NCBI GenBank assembly: GCA_005888755.1
Contig: VBBQ01000033.1
Span: 15,363-79,362, forward strand
Length of the DNA stretch: 64,000 bases
Source: Candidatus Bathyarchaeota archaeon
GTDB taxonomy: Archaea > Thermoproteota > Bathyarchaeia > 40CM-2-53-6
Direction: 5' to 3'
Shown: positions 8,089 through 15,621 of the stretch, in pieces
Numbering within the stretch: position 1 is the first letter of the stretch
Layout of the letters: every line of letters starts with the position of its first letter
The notes under the pieces: model-generated
What the model was told of the DNA's origin: nothing
What the model saw: only the letters and a program-made list of their open reading frames with translations
Database searches by the model: none
Position numbers and translations under genes: made by a program

Positions 8089-11000
8089 CTCTACTGGCCC
8101 CAACGGAAACAGGTCTCCCAGAGAACGTATTCCAGGACTTCTTCCGCGCGTACCTAGCCGACCCGGTAGGATCCAAGTATAGGAAACGCCTCGCGGAGGT
8201 GGCAGTCAACAATGGTCGATCGCTCGTAATCGATTTCGACGACCTAATCGCGTTCGACCCAGTGCTTGCACGAAATGTCGTGCAGCACCCGGATGACTTC
8301 TTTGTTCACGCTAGCTCCGCGGCGACCTCTCAGATGCGTGTTGAGGATCCTGAGTACGCTGAACAGGTGGGTCGTATCATTGTGCGATTTCGTCGTCTTC
8401 CGGAGAAGAGGGCTCTCAGAAAGATTGGCGCTGAGGACCTGATGAAACTCGCACTAGTCGAGGGGATAGTTGTCCGAACCAGCCAAGTACGGCCTATGAT
8501 CGTCAAGGCTGTTTTCCGCTGTCGGAAGTGTGGCGAACTCTCTCGTCAGGATCAGGCAGGAGATTTGTTACGCGGGCCTGGCCCCATTTGTGCAAGTTGT
8601 AAGCAACAGAGCGGCTGGGACTTGATCGAAGACCAGTGTGTGTTCAAGAATACTCAGGAAGCTCGCGTCCAAGAACGCCCCGAGGATCTTCCTCCCGGAA
8701 TGCTGCCTAGATATCTGGATGTCAGACTAGACGACGACCTCGTCGACACTGCGCGTCCCGGCGACAGAGTGGCGTTGACTTCCGTGGTGAGAGCTGAGAA
8801 ACAGTACGCTGGAGAGAAAGGAAAGCTCAGAACCTTCAACCTGTATCTAGAGGCGAATTTTGTAGATGTTGTCGGGAAAGAGACTGAAATCGTTGAGATC
8901 ACTCTTGAAGACGAGAAGAAGATCATCGAAGCCTCGAAACACCCCTTCGTCCATCGAAACCTCATCATGAGTCTGGCCCCATCAATCTACGGCTACGATG
9001 AGATCAAAGAAGGAATACTCTATCTTCTATTCGCGGGAGTTGCAAAACGACTCCCTGATGGCGTCAACATTCGAGGTGACCTGAACTGCTTGATCGTGGG
9101 CGATCCCGGGTGTCTTATTGGAGACGAGCGAGTTGTTCTGGGTGATGGGACAGTCGCCAAGATTGAGGACCTCGGTGATCATCATCTTGAGAACCTGAAT
9201 ATTCCTGTCCTAACGGGCGGTGGGGGAGCGGAAAAAGACATCGCGACTCGATTCCATATTTACCATAATCAGCCAACGATGGAGATTGTCACAGAATCCG
9301 GAAAGAGCATCAGAGGCACTTACAATCATCCTCTGCTTTCGGTCGAGATTGTCGAGCGAACGCAGATTCGACGCTGGAAGAGATTGGACGAGTTTAGGGT
9401 AGGGGACAGAGTCGCAGTTGTCACCGGATTCCCTTGCTACATTACTGGGCTGGTCCACACTGGTTGGCATCCTCTACCTTACACGCTAGGTCCAAAGTTC
9501 CGCGGCCGCCTCCCGACGAAGGTGACTCCCGAACTTGGCTCATTCATGGGCTACGTCCTTGGAGACGGTTGGGTCGAGCGATACAGAGCTGGGTTTACGG
9601 TCGCCGATGGGGAGAAGGACGTCCTCAAGACGCTTTGCGCTATGTCAATCAGACTCTTTGGCATTACCCCCAAGGTTAGTTCCAGAAAAGGACCCAACCG
9701 CAATGTCCAGCTCTTTGAGGGGGTAATTCACAGCCAGGACGTCGCGTACAATCTGGCCACCCTAAAAGAGAAGCGCATCCCAGATCTCATCCTGAAGTCG
9801 GGAGATAGTGTCGTCTCACCGTTCCTAAGATGGCTGTACGAAGCAGACGGAACAGTCTTCTCAAGTAAGAGAGGATGCGGAGCCATCGGCCTCAAAGCGA
9901 AAAACATCGAGCTTTTGCGAGATGTCCAGATTCTTCTCTTACGATTCGGAATACACTCACGAATAATTTCAAATGCCCTTCTAATTAGAAGAGGTGAAAG
10001 CATTCTAAAATTTGCTGACAAGATTGGTTTCGCGTCGGTCAAGAAACAGACTCGTCTGGCTGACTTGAGAGCGCGAGCTGCGAGGCTGAAGCGGTTTGGA
10101 AGGCAACACAGTGAACGCATTGTAGCCGTGTATCATCGAGAGCCCGCCGATGTTTATGACATCGAAGTTCCCCAGAGCCACAAGTTCGTCGCGAACGGAA
10201 TAGTCTCTCACAATACGGCCAAGAGCCAGTTGTTGCAGTACGTTTCAAGAATTGCCCCCAGAGGCCTCTATACCTCGGGAAGAGGGACAACCGCTGCAGG
10301 ACTCACTGCAGCAGTCTTGCGCGAGAAAACGGGAGGAATGGTGCTCGAAGCTGGTGCCTTAGTCCTTGCCGACAAAGGAGTCGCCTGCCTTCACCCGGAT
10401 AGCGAGGTCTTTGTGGATGGGGTTCAGAGGAGAGTGGCTGATCTGTTCGACGAGGGACGTATTGAACGGGCGCTATCGGGCAGCAATCGGTTGGAATTGT
10501 CCCCTTTGCATCAGTCCGTTGCGAATCTCGATCTTGACAGACTTGTTACGAGGCAGGCAACCGCGACTCTCGTCGCCCGCAGATGGTACAGTGGGCAGAT
10601 TCTCCGGGTGCGCATGGAGTCTGGAATGGAACTTCGCCTGACGTCAGCTCATCCAGTTCTCGACGGGAAGACATTACAGTGGAAGCCGATAGGTGACTTC
10701 AGGCCGGGAGACAATATTGTCGCTCTCAAGAAGCTACCGTCCTCCCGGACTCGAGTCTTGCTTCTTGACATACTTCCAGACGACTGGATTGTCCAACCTC
10801 TCTCCAGCGAGAAAGTGGAACTTCGCCGTGTTCTAGAGGCAAAGCATACCTCCTTGCGAGCAATCAACAGCTACTACGGATTGAAAAGAGATGCGCTCAA
10901 TGGCCGCGGGGCGCTAACGATTAGGCAATTCAAGGCAATTCTGAAAGACACGGGAATGTACAACGCCTGGGCACAGCGACCGTTTGCTTTCGGAAGAAAG

Positions 11001-12839
11001 AAGCGCACAGAACGTCTAAAGATTGGCACACTGACAGCGGACCTTGCTTACATTCTGGGGTTTGCTTATGGAAAGGGATGCGTGCGATCTAGTGCCAAGC
11101 ATTCGGCCTTGAGAATCACGCAATCATCAGTCCACGCCGATTATATCAGGCGACTTCAGAGGGCAATGCACCAAGTGTCACACCGCCCTTGGAATACGTA
11201 TCTACTCCCCGCCAGGACGACAAAGTTTGCCAAGAGTTCTGAATGCCAAGTTCTTGTCCGACATTCTAACCTCGTCGTGCACTTGTTTGAATGGTTGACG
11301 CGTAACGGACTTCAAAACCTTCTTCGTCTCAATGATGCGGCACTCGCTGGATTCCTAGCTGGGGCTGTCGATGCTGACGGATGCTTCAGTATCAAGAAGA
11401 ATCGGCAATACTCCATGGTTTCCTTTGATCTTCTTCTGTCTAACGATCTTGCATCAAACCGCCGCTTGCTCTGGGCCCTCCGGCGCTTCGACGTGTACGC
11501 ACGCATCAAGAGTCTTCACGGCGTAATGAGCATACAGATTACCTCCAGGCGCGATGTCAGGCGGTTGATGGACCGAATAAGTCTGTATTCAGGGAAAGCG
11601 AAAAACATTCCTCCTCAGCGAACCCGAATTTCAGCTCGACACGAGGCAGTTCCCGCGTTGCCCCTTCGTGTAGCACTCTCGGGCCTGCGGCCGGTCCCAA
11701 TCGAGCTACTCCGCTCCGGCGATTGGAGTACATTCCATTCGTACCGCAACGGGAAGCGACAACCGTACAAGGCTCCTCTCCAGCGATTGATCCGCGGGCT
11801 TCACACCTGGTTGGACGCCTCCTCTCGAGAACGACTCCTCGCGCTTGCTGGGGACGATTATGCCCTCGATGCAATCCGAACGGTCAATTCGGAATTCTAC
11901 ACGGGCTACGTTTATGATCTTCGCGTTCCTCTAGGGGAACACTTTGTCACTGAAGGCGTCCTCACTCACAACTGTATAGATGAACTGGACAAGATGAGGC
12001 CCGATGATAGAGTCGCGATCCATGAGGCTCTGGAACAGCAAACTGTCAGTGTTGCCAAAGGAGGAATTGTGGCCACTCTGAACGCTAGGGCGGCAGTTCT
12101 TGCGGCTGCGAACCCTTCCCTTGGAAGATATGAACCGCATAGAAACATCAACGAAAACATCAACCTGCCCGTGACCATACTTTCGAGATTTGACTTGATA
12201 TTTCTCGTTAAGGATCTACCGGACCCCGATAGCGATTCCGAAATGTCGTCTCACATTCTACAATTGCATAGGGCGAGACACGGTTCAGAAGAAGCGCCAT
12301 TCCAACCGGACTTCCTACGGAAATACATCAGCTATGCGAAGAGGATAATCCCGGTGCTGACTCCGGACGCGGTCAAGGAGCTACAGGACTTTTATCTGAA
12401 AATGCGTGGGACAACAGGCCGAGAAGCAGCAGTAGCGATTACCCCTCGTCAATTAGAGGCGTTGGTCAGACTATCCGAGGCAAGAGCTCGAGCATTCCTT
12501 CGCGATCAAGTGACAGTGGAGGATGCGAAAAGTGCTGTAAAAATCATGACCTACGCTTTGCTAGACGTAGGGGTGGACGTGAAAACAGGAAAGATCGATA
12601 TCGATACGATAATGACAGGTAGGCCTGCGACGGTGCGGGACACGTTGGGTCGGGTAATCGACATCGTCCGGGAGCTTGAACGAGAAACCGGAGATGTAGA
12701 TGAGAAAATCCTGATTGCCGCTATAGTGGACAAGAATAAGGTCACCGATGGAGAAGCTAGACGATTCGTCGGGCAGTTGATAAAAGAGGGAATGCTCTAC
12801 TCCCCCAAGGAAGGAAGACTAAAGCGAACCTCAAGCTAG
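8085..12839 (+). CDS. mcm: Replicative helicase MCM containing two inteins
   Basis: 1584 codons from TTG 8085. Removing two inteins leaves 687 aa, the normal archaeal size. N-terminal hexamer domain with a zinc ribbon (CRKC then CASC, residues about 145-172), AAA+ core, and a C-terminal winged helix. Walker A is GDPG/TAKSQ, split by intein 1; Walker B is GVA/CIDELDKM, split by intein 2. The arginine finger region ILSRFDLIF follows. The protein unwinds DNA at the fork as a hexamer. The gene follows a GINS gene (4-nt overlap) and is followed 28 nt later by hel308, so gins-mcm-hel308 looks like one transcript. Splicing of both inteins is required for an active ATPase. Confidence 0.97.
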   Translation: MTLLAPTETGLPENVFQDFFRAYLADPVGSKYRKRLAEVAVNNGRSLVIDFDDLIAFDPVLARNVVQHPDDFFVHASSAATSQMRVEDPEYAEQVGRIIVRFRRLPEKRALRKIGAEDLMKLALVEGIVVRTSQVRPMIVKAVFRCRKCGELSRQDQAGDLLRGPGPICASCKQQSGWDLIEDQCVFKNTQEARVQERPEDLPPGMLPRYLDVRLDDDLVDTARPGDRVALTSVVRAEKQYAGEKGKLRTFNLYLEANFVDVVGKETEIVEITLEDEKKIIEASKHPFVHRNLIMSLAPSIYGYDEIKEGILYLLFAGVAKRLPDGVNIRGDLNCLIVGDPGCLIGDERVVLGDGTVAKIEDLGDHHLENLNIPVLTGGGGAEKDIATRFHIYHNQPTMEIVTESGKSIRGTYNHPLLSVEIVERTQIRRWKRLDEFRVGDRVAVVTGFPCYITGLVHTGWHPLPYTLGPKFRGRLPTKVTPELGSFMGYVLGDGWVERYRAGFTVADGEKDVLKTLCAMSIRLFGITPKVSSRKGPNRNVQLFEGVIHSQDVAYNLATLKEKRIPDLILKSGDSVVSPFLRWLYEADGTVFSSKRGCGAIGLKAKNIELLRDVQILLLRFGIHSRIISNALLIRRGESILKFADKIGFASVKKQTRLADLRARAARLKRFGRQHSERIVAVYHREPADVYDIEVPQSHKFVANGIVSHNTAKSQLLQYVSRIAPRGLYTSGRGTTAAGLTAAVLREKTGGMVLEAGALVLADKGVACLHPDSEVFVDGVQRRVADLFDEGRIERALSGSNRLELSPLHQSVANLDLDRLVTRQATATLVARRWYSGQILRVRMESGMELRLTSAHPVLDGKTLQWKPIGDFRPGDNIVALKKLPSSRTRVLLLDILPDDWIVQPLSSEKVELRRVLEAKHTSLRAINSYYGLKRDALNGRGALTIRQFKAILKDTGMYNAWAQRPFAFGRKKRTERLKIGTLTADLAYILGFAYGKGCVRSSAKHSALRITQSSVHADYIRRLQRAMHQVSHRPWNTYLLPARTTKFAKSSECQVLVRHSNLVVHLFEWLTRNGLQNLLRLNDAALAGFLAGAVDADGCFSIKKNRQYSMVSFDLLLSNDLASNRRLLWALRRFDVYARIKSLHGVMSIQITSRRDVRRLMDRISLYSGKAKNIPPQRTRISARHEAVPALPLRVALSGLRPVPIELLRSGDWSTFHSYRNGKRQPYKAPLQRLIRGLHTWLDASSRERLLALAGDDYALDAIRTVNSEFYTGYVYDLRVPLGEHFVTEGVLTHNCIDELDKMRPDDRVAIHEALEQQTVSVAKGGIVATLNARAAVLAAANPSLGRYEPHRNINENINLPVTILSRFDLIFLVKDLPDPDSDSEMSSHILQLHRARHGSEEAPFQPDFLRKYISYAKRIIPVLTPDAVKELQDFYLKMRGTTGREAAVAITPRQLEALVRLSEARARAFLRDQVTVEDAKSAVKIMTYALLDVGVDVKTGKIDIDTIMTGRPATVRDTLGRVIDIVRELERETGDVDEKILIAAIVDKNKVTDGEARRFVGQLIKEGMLYSPKEGRLKRTSS
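9111..10214 (+). mobile_element. MCM intein 1 (Walker A site)
   Basis: 368 codons (residues 343-710 of the precursor) inserted as GDPG/TAKSQ. First residue Cys (CLIGDERVVLGDG), block B GTYNHPLL, last residues VSHN, next extein residue Thr. A LAGLIDADG homing endonuclease is present, with motifs MGYVLGDGW and RWLYEADGTV, both keeping the acidic residue, so the endonuclease may be active. Terminal block F/G VYDIEVPQSHKFVANGIV is textbook. Inteins often sit in nucleotide-binding motifs, where loss is lethal. Confidence 0.95.
10386..11972 (+). mobile_element. MCM intein 2 (Walker B site)
   Basis: 529 codons (residues 768-1296) inserted as DKGVA/CIDELDKM. Cys1 (CLHPDSEVFVDG), block B LTSAHPVL, last residues LTHN, next extein residue Cys. 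Endonuclease motifs: AYILGFAYGKGC, where Lys replaces the usual Asp of GDG, and GFLAGAVDADGC, which is intact. Loss of one catalytic acid suggests a weakened or dead nuclease while splicing blocks remain whole. It is longer than intein 1 because of an extra region after block B (about residues 880-960) rich in short helices, probably DNA-binding. Confidence 0.95.
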
Positions 12840-12867
12840 AACCCATTCTTCGGAGCTTTCATTACAG

Positions 12868-15621
12868 GTGAAGATTAGCGAACTCTCTATCGACAAGCAA
12901 GTAATCGAGCTACTATCCAAAGAAGGCCTCGACGAGCTCTACCCGCCCCAGCAACACGCCATCGAGGCCGGGGTCTTGGACGGTAAGAACCTAGTTCTGG
13001 CGAGTCCAACGGCAAGTGGAAAGACTCTGGTAGCAGAACTCTGTATTTTGCAACACGTCCTCGAACACCGAGGCAAAGCAATCTACCTTGCCCCACTACG
13101 TGCATTGGCTAGCGAGAAATTCAAGGAATTCCAAAGATACTCAGCAATCAAGAAACCCAACGGGGACCATGTCCGAGCTGGAATATCCACGGGTGACTAT
13201 GACAGCTCAGACCCGTGGCTAGGAAGATACGACATCATTCTTTGTACTAACGAGAAAGCCGACTCTCTCCTGAGGCACAAAGCGCCCTGGATGAGCGAAC
13301 TAACCCTGGTCGTTGCAGACGAAGTTCATCTCCTGACAGAACAGGAAAGGGGTCCAACTCTCGAAGTGGTTCTGACTCGACTAACAGAGATCAACCCGAA
13401 CATCCAGGTCTTGGCTCTCAGCGCAACGGTGAGGAATGCGGAAGAAGTGGGGTCCTGGCTGAAAGCCGGATCGGTGACGACCGACTGGCGACCCGTCCCG
13501 CTAAGAGAAGGAATCTATCACGATAATCAAGTACAGTTCCGAGATGGCGCAAGCCGAGTGATTCTTAGCGGAACCAAAACGCCGAGCCTCGACATCGCGC
13601 TCGACGTTTTGAGCACTGGCGGACAAGCACTGATTTTCACTGAGACCCGGCGGTCCGCGGTCGAGATGGGGCGGAAGGCTTCGGTGGCGGTGAAAAGTCG
13701 CTTGTCGAAGCCCGAAGAGAGAGCGTTGACCAGTATTGCTGAGCGAATACTCTCAACGGGCGAGAAGACCCGGCTAAGTGAAGCCCTGGCAATGCAGGTC
13801 GCAGGAGGAGCCGGCTTCCACCATGCAGGATTAGCAGGAATTCATCGTGGAATAGTGGAAGACGCCTTTCGAGATGGCAGAATCAAAGTCTTGGCAGCGA
13901 CCCCAACACTTTGCCTCCCTGCGGGAGAAGAGATTTTTGGAAATCCAGCCCCTATTGCAATAGAGAAGCTCTCCAGCCACGACAAAGTCTTGACTCATGG
14001 GAACGTATTTGAAAACGTCATCGCGCCAACCTCCCGATGGTATGACGGGCCTCTCGTAAAGATCACACCCTGGTTCCAACTCCCCATGAGGATGACGCCA
14101 GAACACAATGTGCTCCGAGTGATTCGCGAAAGGCATTCGTTGCGCACTCGGGGCACGAATCGCCACTGGTGGACTTATTCTCAGCCCGAGTGGGTCGCGG
14201 CGAAGAACCTGAGTACGGGCGATCTAGTGTTGTTCCCGAGAATCAAGGAAGAACACGATCTTCAATGTATTGATCTGTCTGAGCAAGGCTCCTTATCAAA
14301 CCAGTATGGCGTCGTAGGAAAACACTGGTCAAGACTGAAAATTGCCTCCTTAGAATTAACCCCTCAGACACTCGAAGTGTTGGGCCTGTTTCTCGCTAAA
14401 GGCTACACTGGAAGACAAGGGCAGGTTATGTTTGCTCTGAACACAAAAGAGACCGAGCTGACGTCAATAGTCACGAACTGGCTTATAACAATCGGGTTGA
14501 GGCCCAGCGTTATCTATAGCGAAAGACACAGACGTGTCATCAGGGCTTGTTCTAAACAACTGGCAGAGACACTTCGAGCACTGTGTGGACGAGGAGCGGT
14601 TGAGAAGAGGATTCCGCATCAGCTTGTTTACCTCCCGAACAACCAACTTGCCCACGTAGTTAGAGGAATGTGGCGCGGAGACGGTGATGTCACCGAATCC
14701 GGAGCAAGAACAGCAAGATACTCAACTGTGTCGAGAGGTCTGGCCAAACAACTGTTTGCGGTGCTCGTTAAACTCGGGTACATGGCAACGATCAAGATCA
14801 GCAAGAGGGCTGGGATTACATCGAAACAAGGTCTGGCAATTACTCACAAACGCGATCTCTACACGGTTTCGGTTTCCGGGAAACAACTCACCCGGTTCAT
14901 ATTAGACATCTTGAGAGTCAAATCTAACAAGTTTGTTGGGAATCGTGAATTCAATAGAGGATATCTTGATTCCGATTATTACTATATGCCGATTAGAACC
15001 GTCGAGCAGGAACCCTACCAAGGCACAGTTCACAATCTGGAGGTCAACGGCCACAACAGCTACGTTGGCTCGTTCGTAGTCCACAATTCCGCAGGCGTGA
15101 ACCTACCAGCTAGGGCTGTAGTCATCAGCAGCTACGAACGCTACGAAGCAGGCTATGGCAGATACCCGATAAGTGTGCTAGAGTACAAGCAATTCTGCCT
15201 GCCTCCGGATGTGCCGGTGATCCTGGAAGACGGGTCTCCAATTCCAATTGGCCGGATTGTGAAGGACCGAATTGGCGAACGCGTGTTGTCCATGTCTAAT
15301 CCTCACGGGGTCGTAAGCAAGCCCATTGCTGGATACTTCGAACGAGAAGCGGCTGAACTCGTTGAAGTCAGCACTGCTATCGGAAGAACATTAAGTGCAA
15401 CACCGGAACACCCAGTCTTATCGAGACGGGAGGACGGTTCTCCTGCATGGATCCCGATCAAATCTATCAGGATAGGTGACCACTTAGCATACGCCCGAGA
15501 GGTTCCAACCTCGGAGTCTCACGTCTACTGGGTAGATTTGATCGGGATCCATGCAGGAGAACCGTCCCAAGAAATCTATTCCCCTAAAATACAAAGATGT
15601 CGCCCAACATCTCGGGGTTAG
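12868..15621 (+). CDS. hel308: Hel308 helicase, N-terminal part with intein 1 and the first part of intein 2
   Basis: 917 codons from GTG 12868. Ski2-like superfamily 2 helicase that unwinds lagging strands at stalled forks. Q-motif-like LYPPQQHAIEAG, Walker A SPTASGKT (46-53), DEVH box (ADEVHLL), motif III LSATV, then motifs IV-V. Extein is residues 1-348 and 741-776. Intein 1 interrupts motif V (ATPTL/SAGVNLP). Intein 2 begins after EYKQF in motif VI. The frame ends at a stop (15619-15621) inside intein 2, 18 codons after a 35-nt inverted copy of upstream sequence. The rest of intein 2 and the helicase continue in the +1 frame from 15551. Removing 34 nt (15533-15566) would restore one reading frame. 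Confidence 0.93.
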   Translation: MKISELSIDKQVIELLSKEGLDELYPPQQHAIEAGVLDGKNLVLASPTASGKTLVAELCILQHVLEHRGKAIYLAPLRALASEKFKEFQRYSAIKKPNGDHVRAGISTGDYDSSDPWLGRYDIILCTNEKADSLLRHKAPWMSELTLVVADEVHLLTEQERGPTLEVVLTRLTEINPNIQVLALSATVRNAEEVGSWLKAGSVTTDWRPVPLREGIYHDNQVQFRDGASRVILSGTKTPSLDIALDVLSTGGQALIFTETRRSAVEMGRKASVAVKSRLSKPEERALTSIAERILSTGEKTRLSEALAMQVAGGAGFHHAGLAGIHRGIVEDAFRDGRIKVLAATPTLCLPAGEEIFGNPAPIAIEKLSSHDKVLTHGNVFENVIAPTSRWYDGPLVKITPWFQLPMRMTPEHNVLRVIRERHSLRTRGTNRHWWTYSQPEWVAAKNLSTGDLVLFPRIKEEHDLQCIDLSEQGSLSNQYGVVGKHWSRLKIASLELTPQTLEVLGLFLAKGYTGRQGQVMFALNTKETELTSIVTNWLITIGLRPSVIYSERHRRVIRACSKQLAETLRALCGRGAVEKRIPHQLVYLPNNQLAHVVRGMWRGDGDVTESGARTARYSTVSRGLAKQLFAVLVKLGYMATIKISKRAGITSKQGLAITHKRDLYTVSVSGKQLTRFILDILRVKSNKFVGNREFNRGYLDSDYYYMPIRTVEQEPYQGTVHNLEVNGHNSYVGSFVVHNSAGVNLPARAVVISSYERYEAGYGRYPISVLEYKQFCLPPDVPVILEDGSPIPIGRIVKDRIGERVLSMSNPHGVVSKPIAGYFEREAAELVEVSTAIGRTLSATPEHPVLSRREDGSPAWIPIKSIRIGDHLAYAREVPTSESHVYWVDLIGIHAGEPSQEIYSPKIQRCRPTSRG
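13912..15087 (+). mobile_element. Hel308 intein 1 (motif V site)
   Basis: 392 codons inserted as ATPTL/SAGVNLP. Cys1 (CLPAGEEIFG), block B-like MRMTPEHNVL, last residues FVVHN, next extein residue Ser. Endonuclease motifs are degenerate: LGLFLAKGYTG in block C lacks the acidic residue, while VRGMWRGDGDV keeps Asp. Splicing blocks F/G (GTVHNLEVNGHNSYVGSFVVHN region) are intact. Likely a splicing-competent intein with an impaired nuclease. Confidence 0.93.
15432..15466 (+). repeat. Arm 1 of a perfect 35-nt inverted repeat (native copy)
   Basis: Begins GGACGGTTCTCC and ends CAAATCTA. In the hel308 frame it encodes part of intein block B (EDGSPAWIPIKS), so this is the original copy. Its exact reverse complement is at 15533-15567, 66 nt away. 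Confidence 0.97.
15533..15567 (-). repeat. Arm 2 of the 35-nt inverted repeat (inserted copy)
   Basis: Exact reverse complement of 15432-15466 (35 of 35). It shifts the reading frame of hel308 intein 2. It also supplies a TGA in the downstream frame (15539-15541) and the ATG at 15551 from which that frame could start. Deleting 15533-15566 gives TAC TGG GCC AAG AAA across the junction and one continuous frame. Confidence 0.97.

Noticed and set aside
15432-15567. Insertion sequence or transposon ends
   Set aside because: The arms are only 66 nt apart, inside an intein, with no transposase or target duplication; arm 1 is native coding sequence.
15551-15621. Programmed +1 frameshifting as the normal way to make Hel308
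   Set aside because: No slippery site is evident, and the frame change coincides with a perfect inverted self-copy, which explains it better. I keep it only as a weak alternative.
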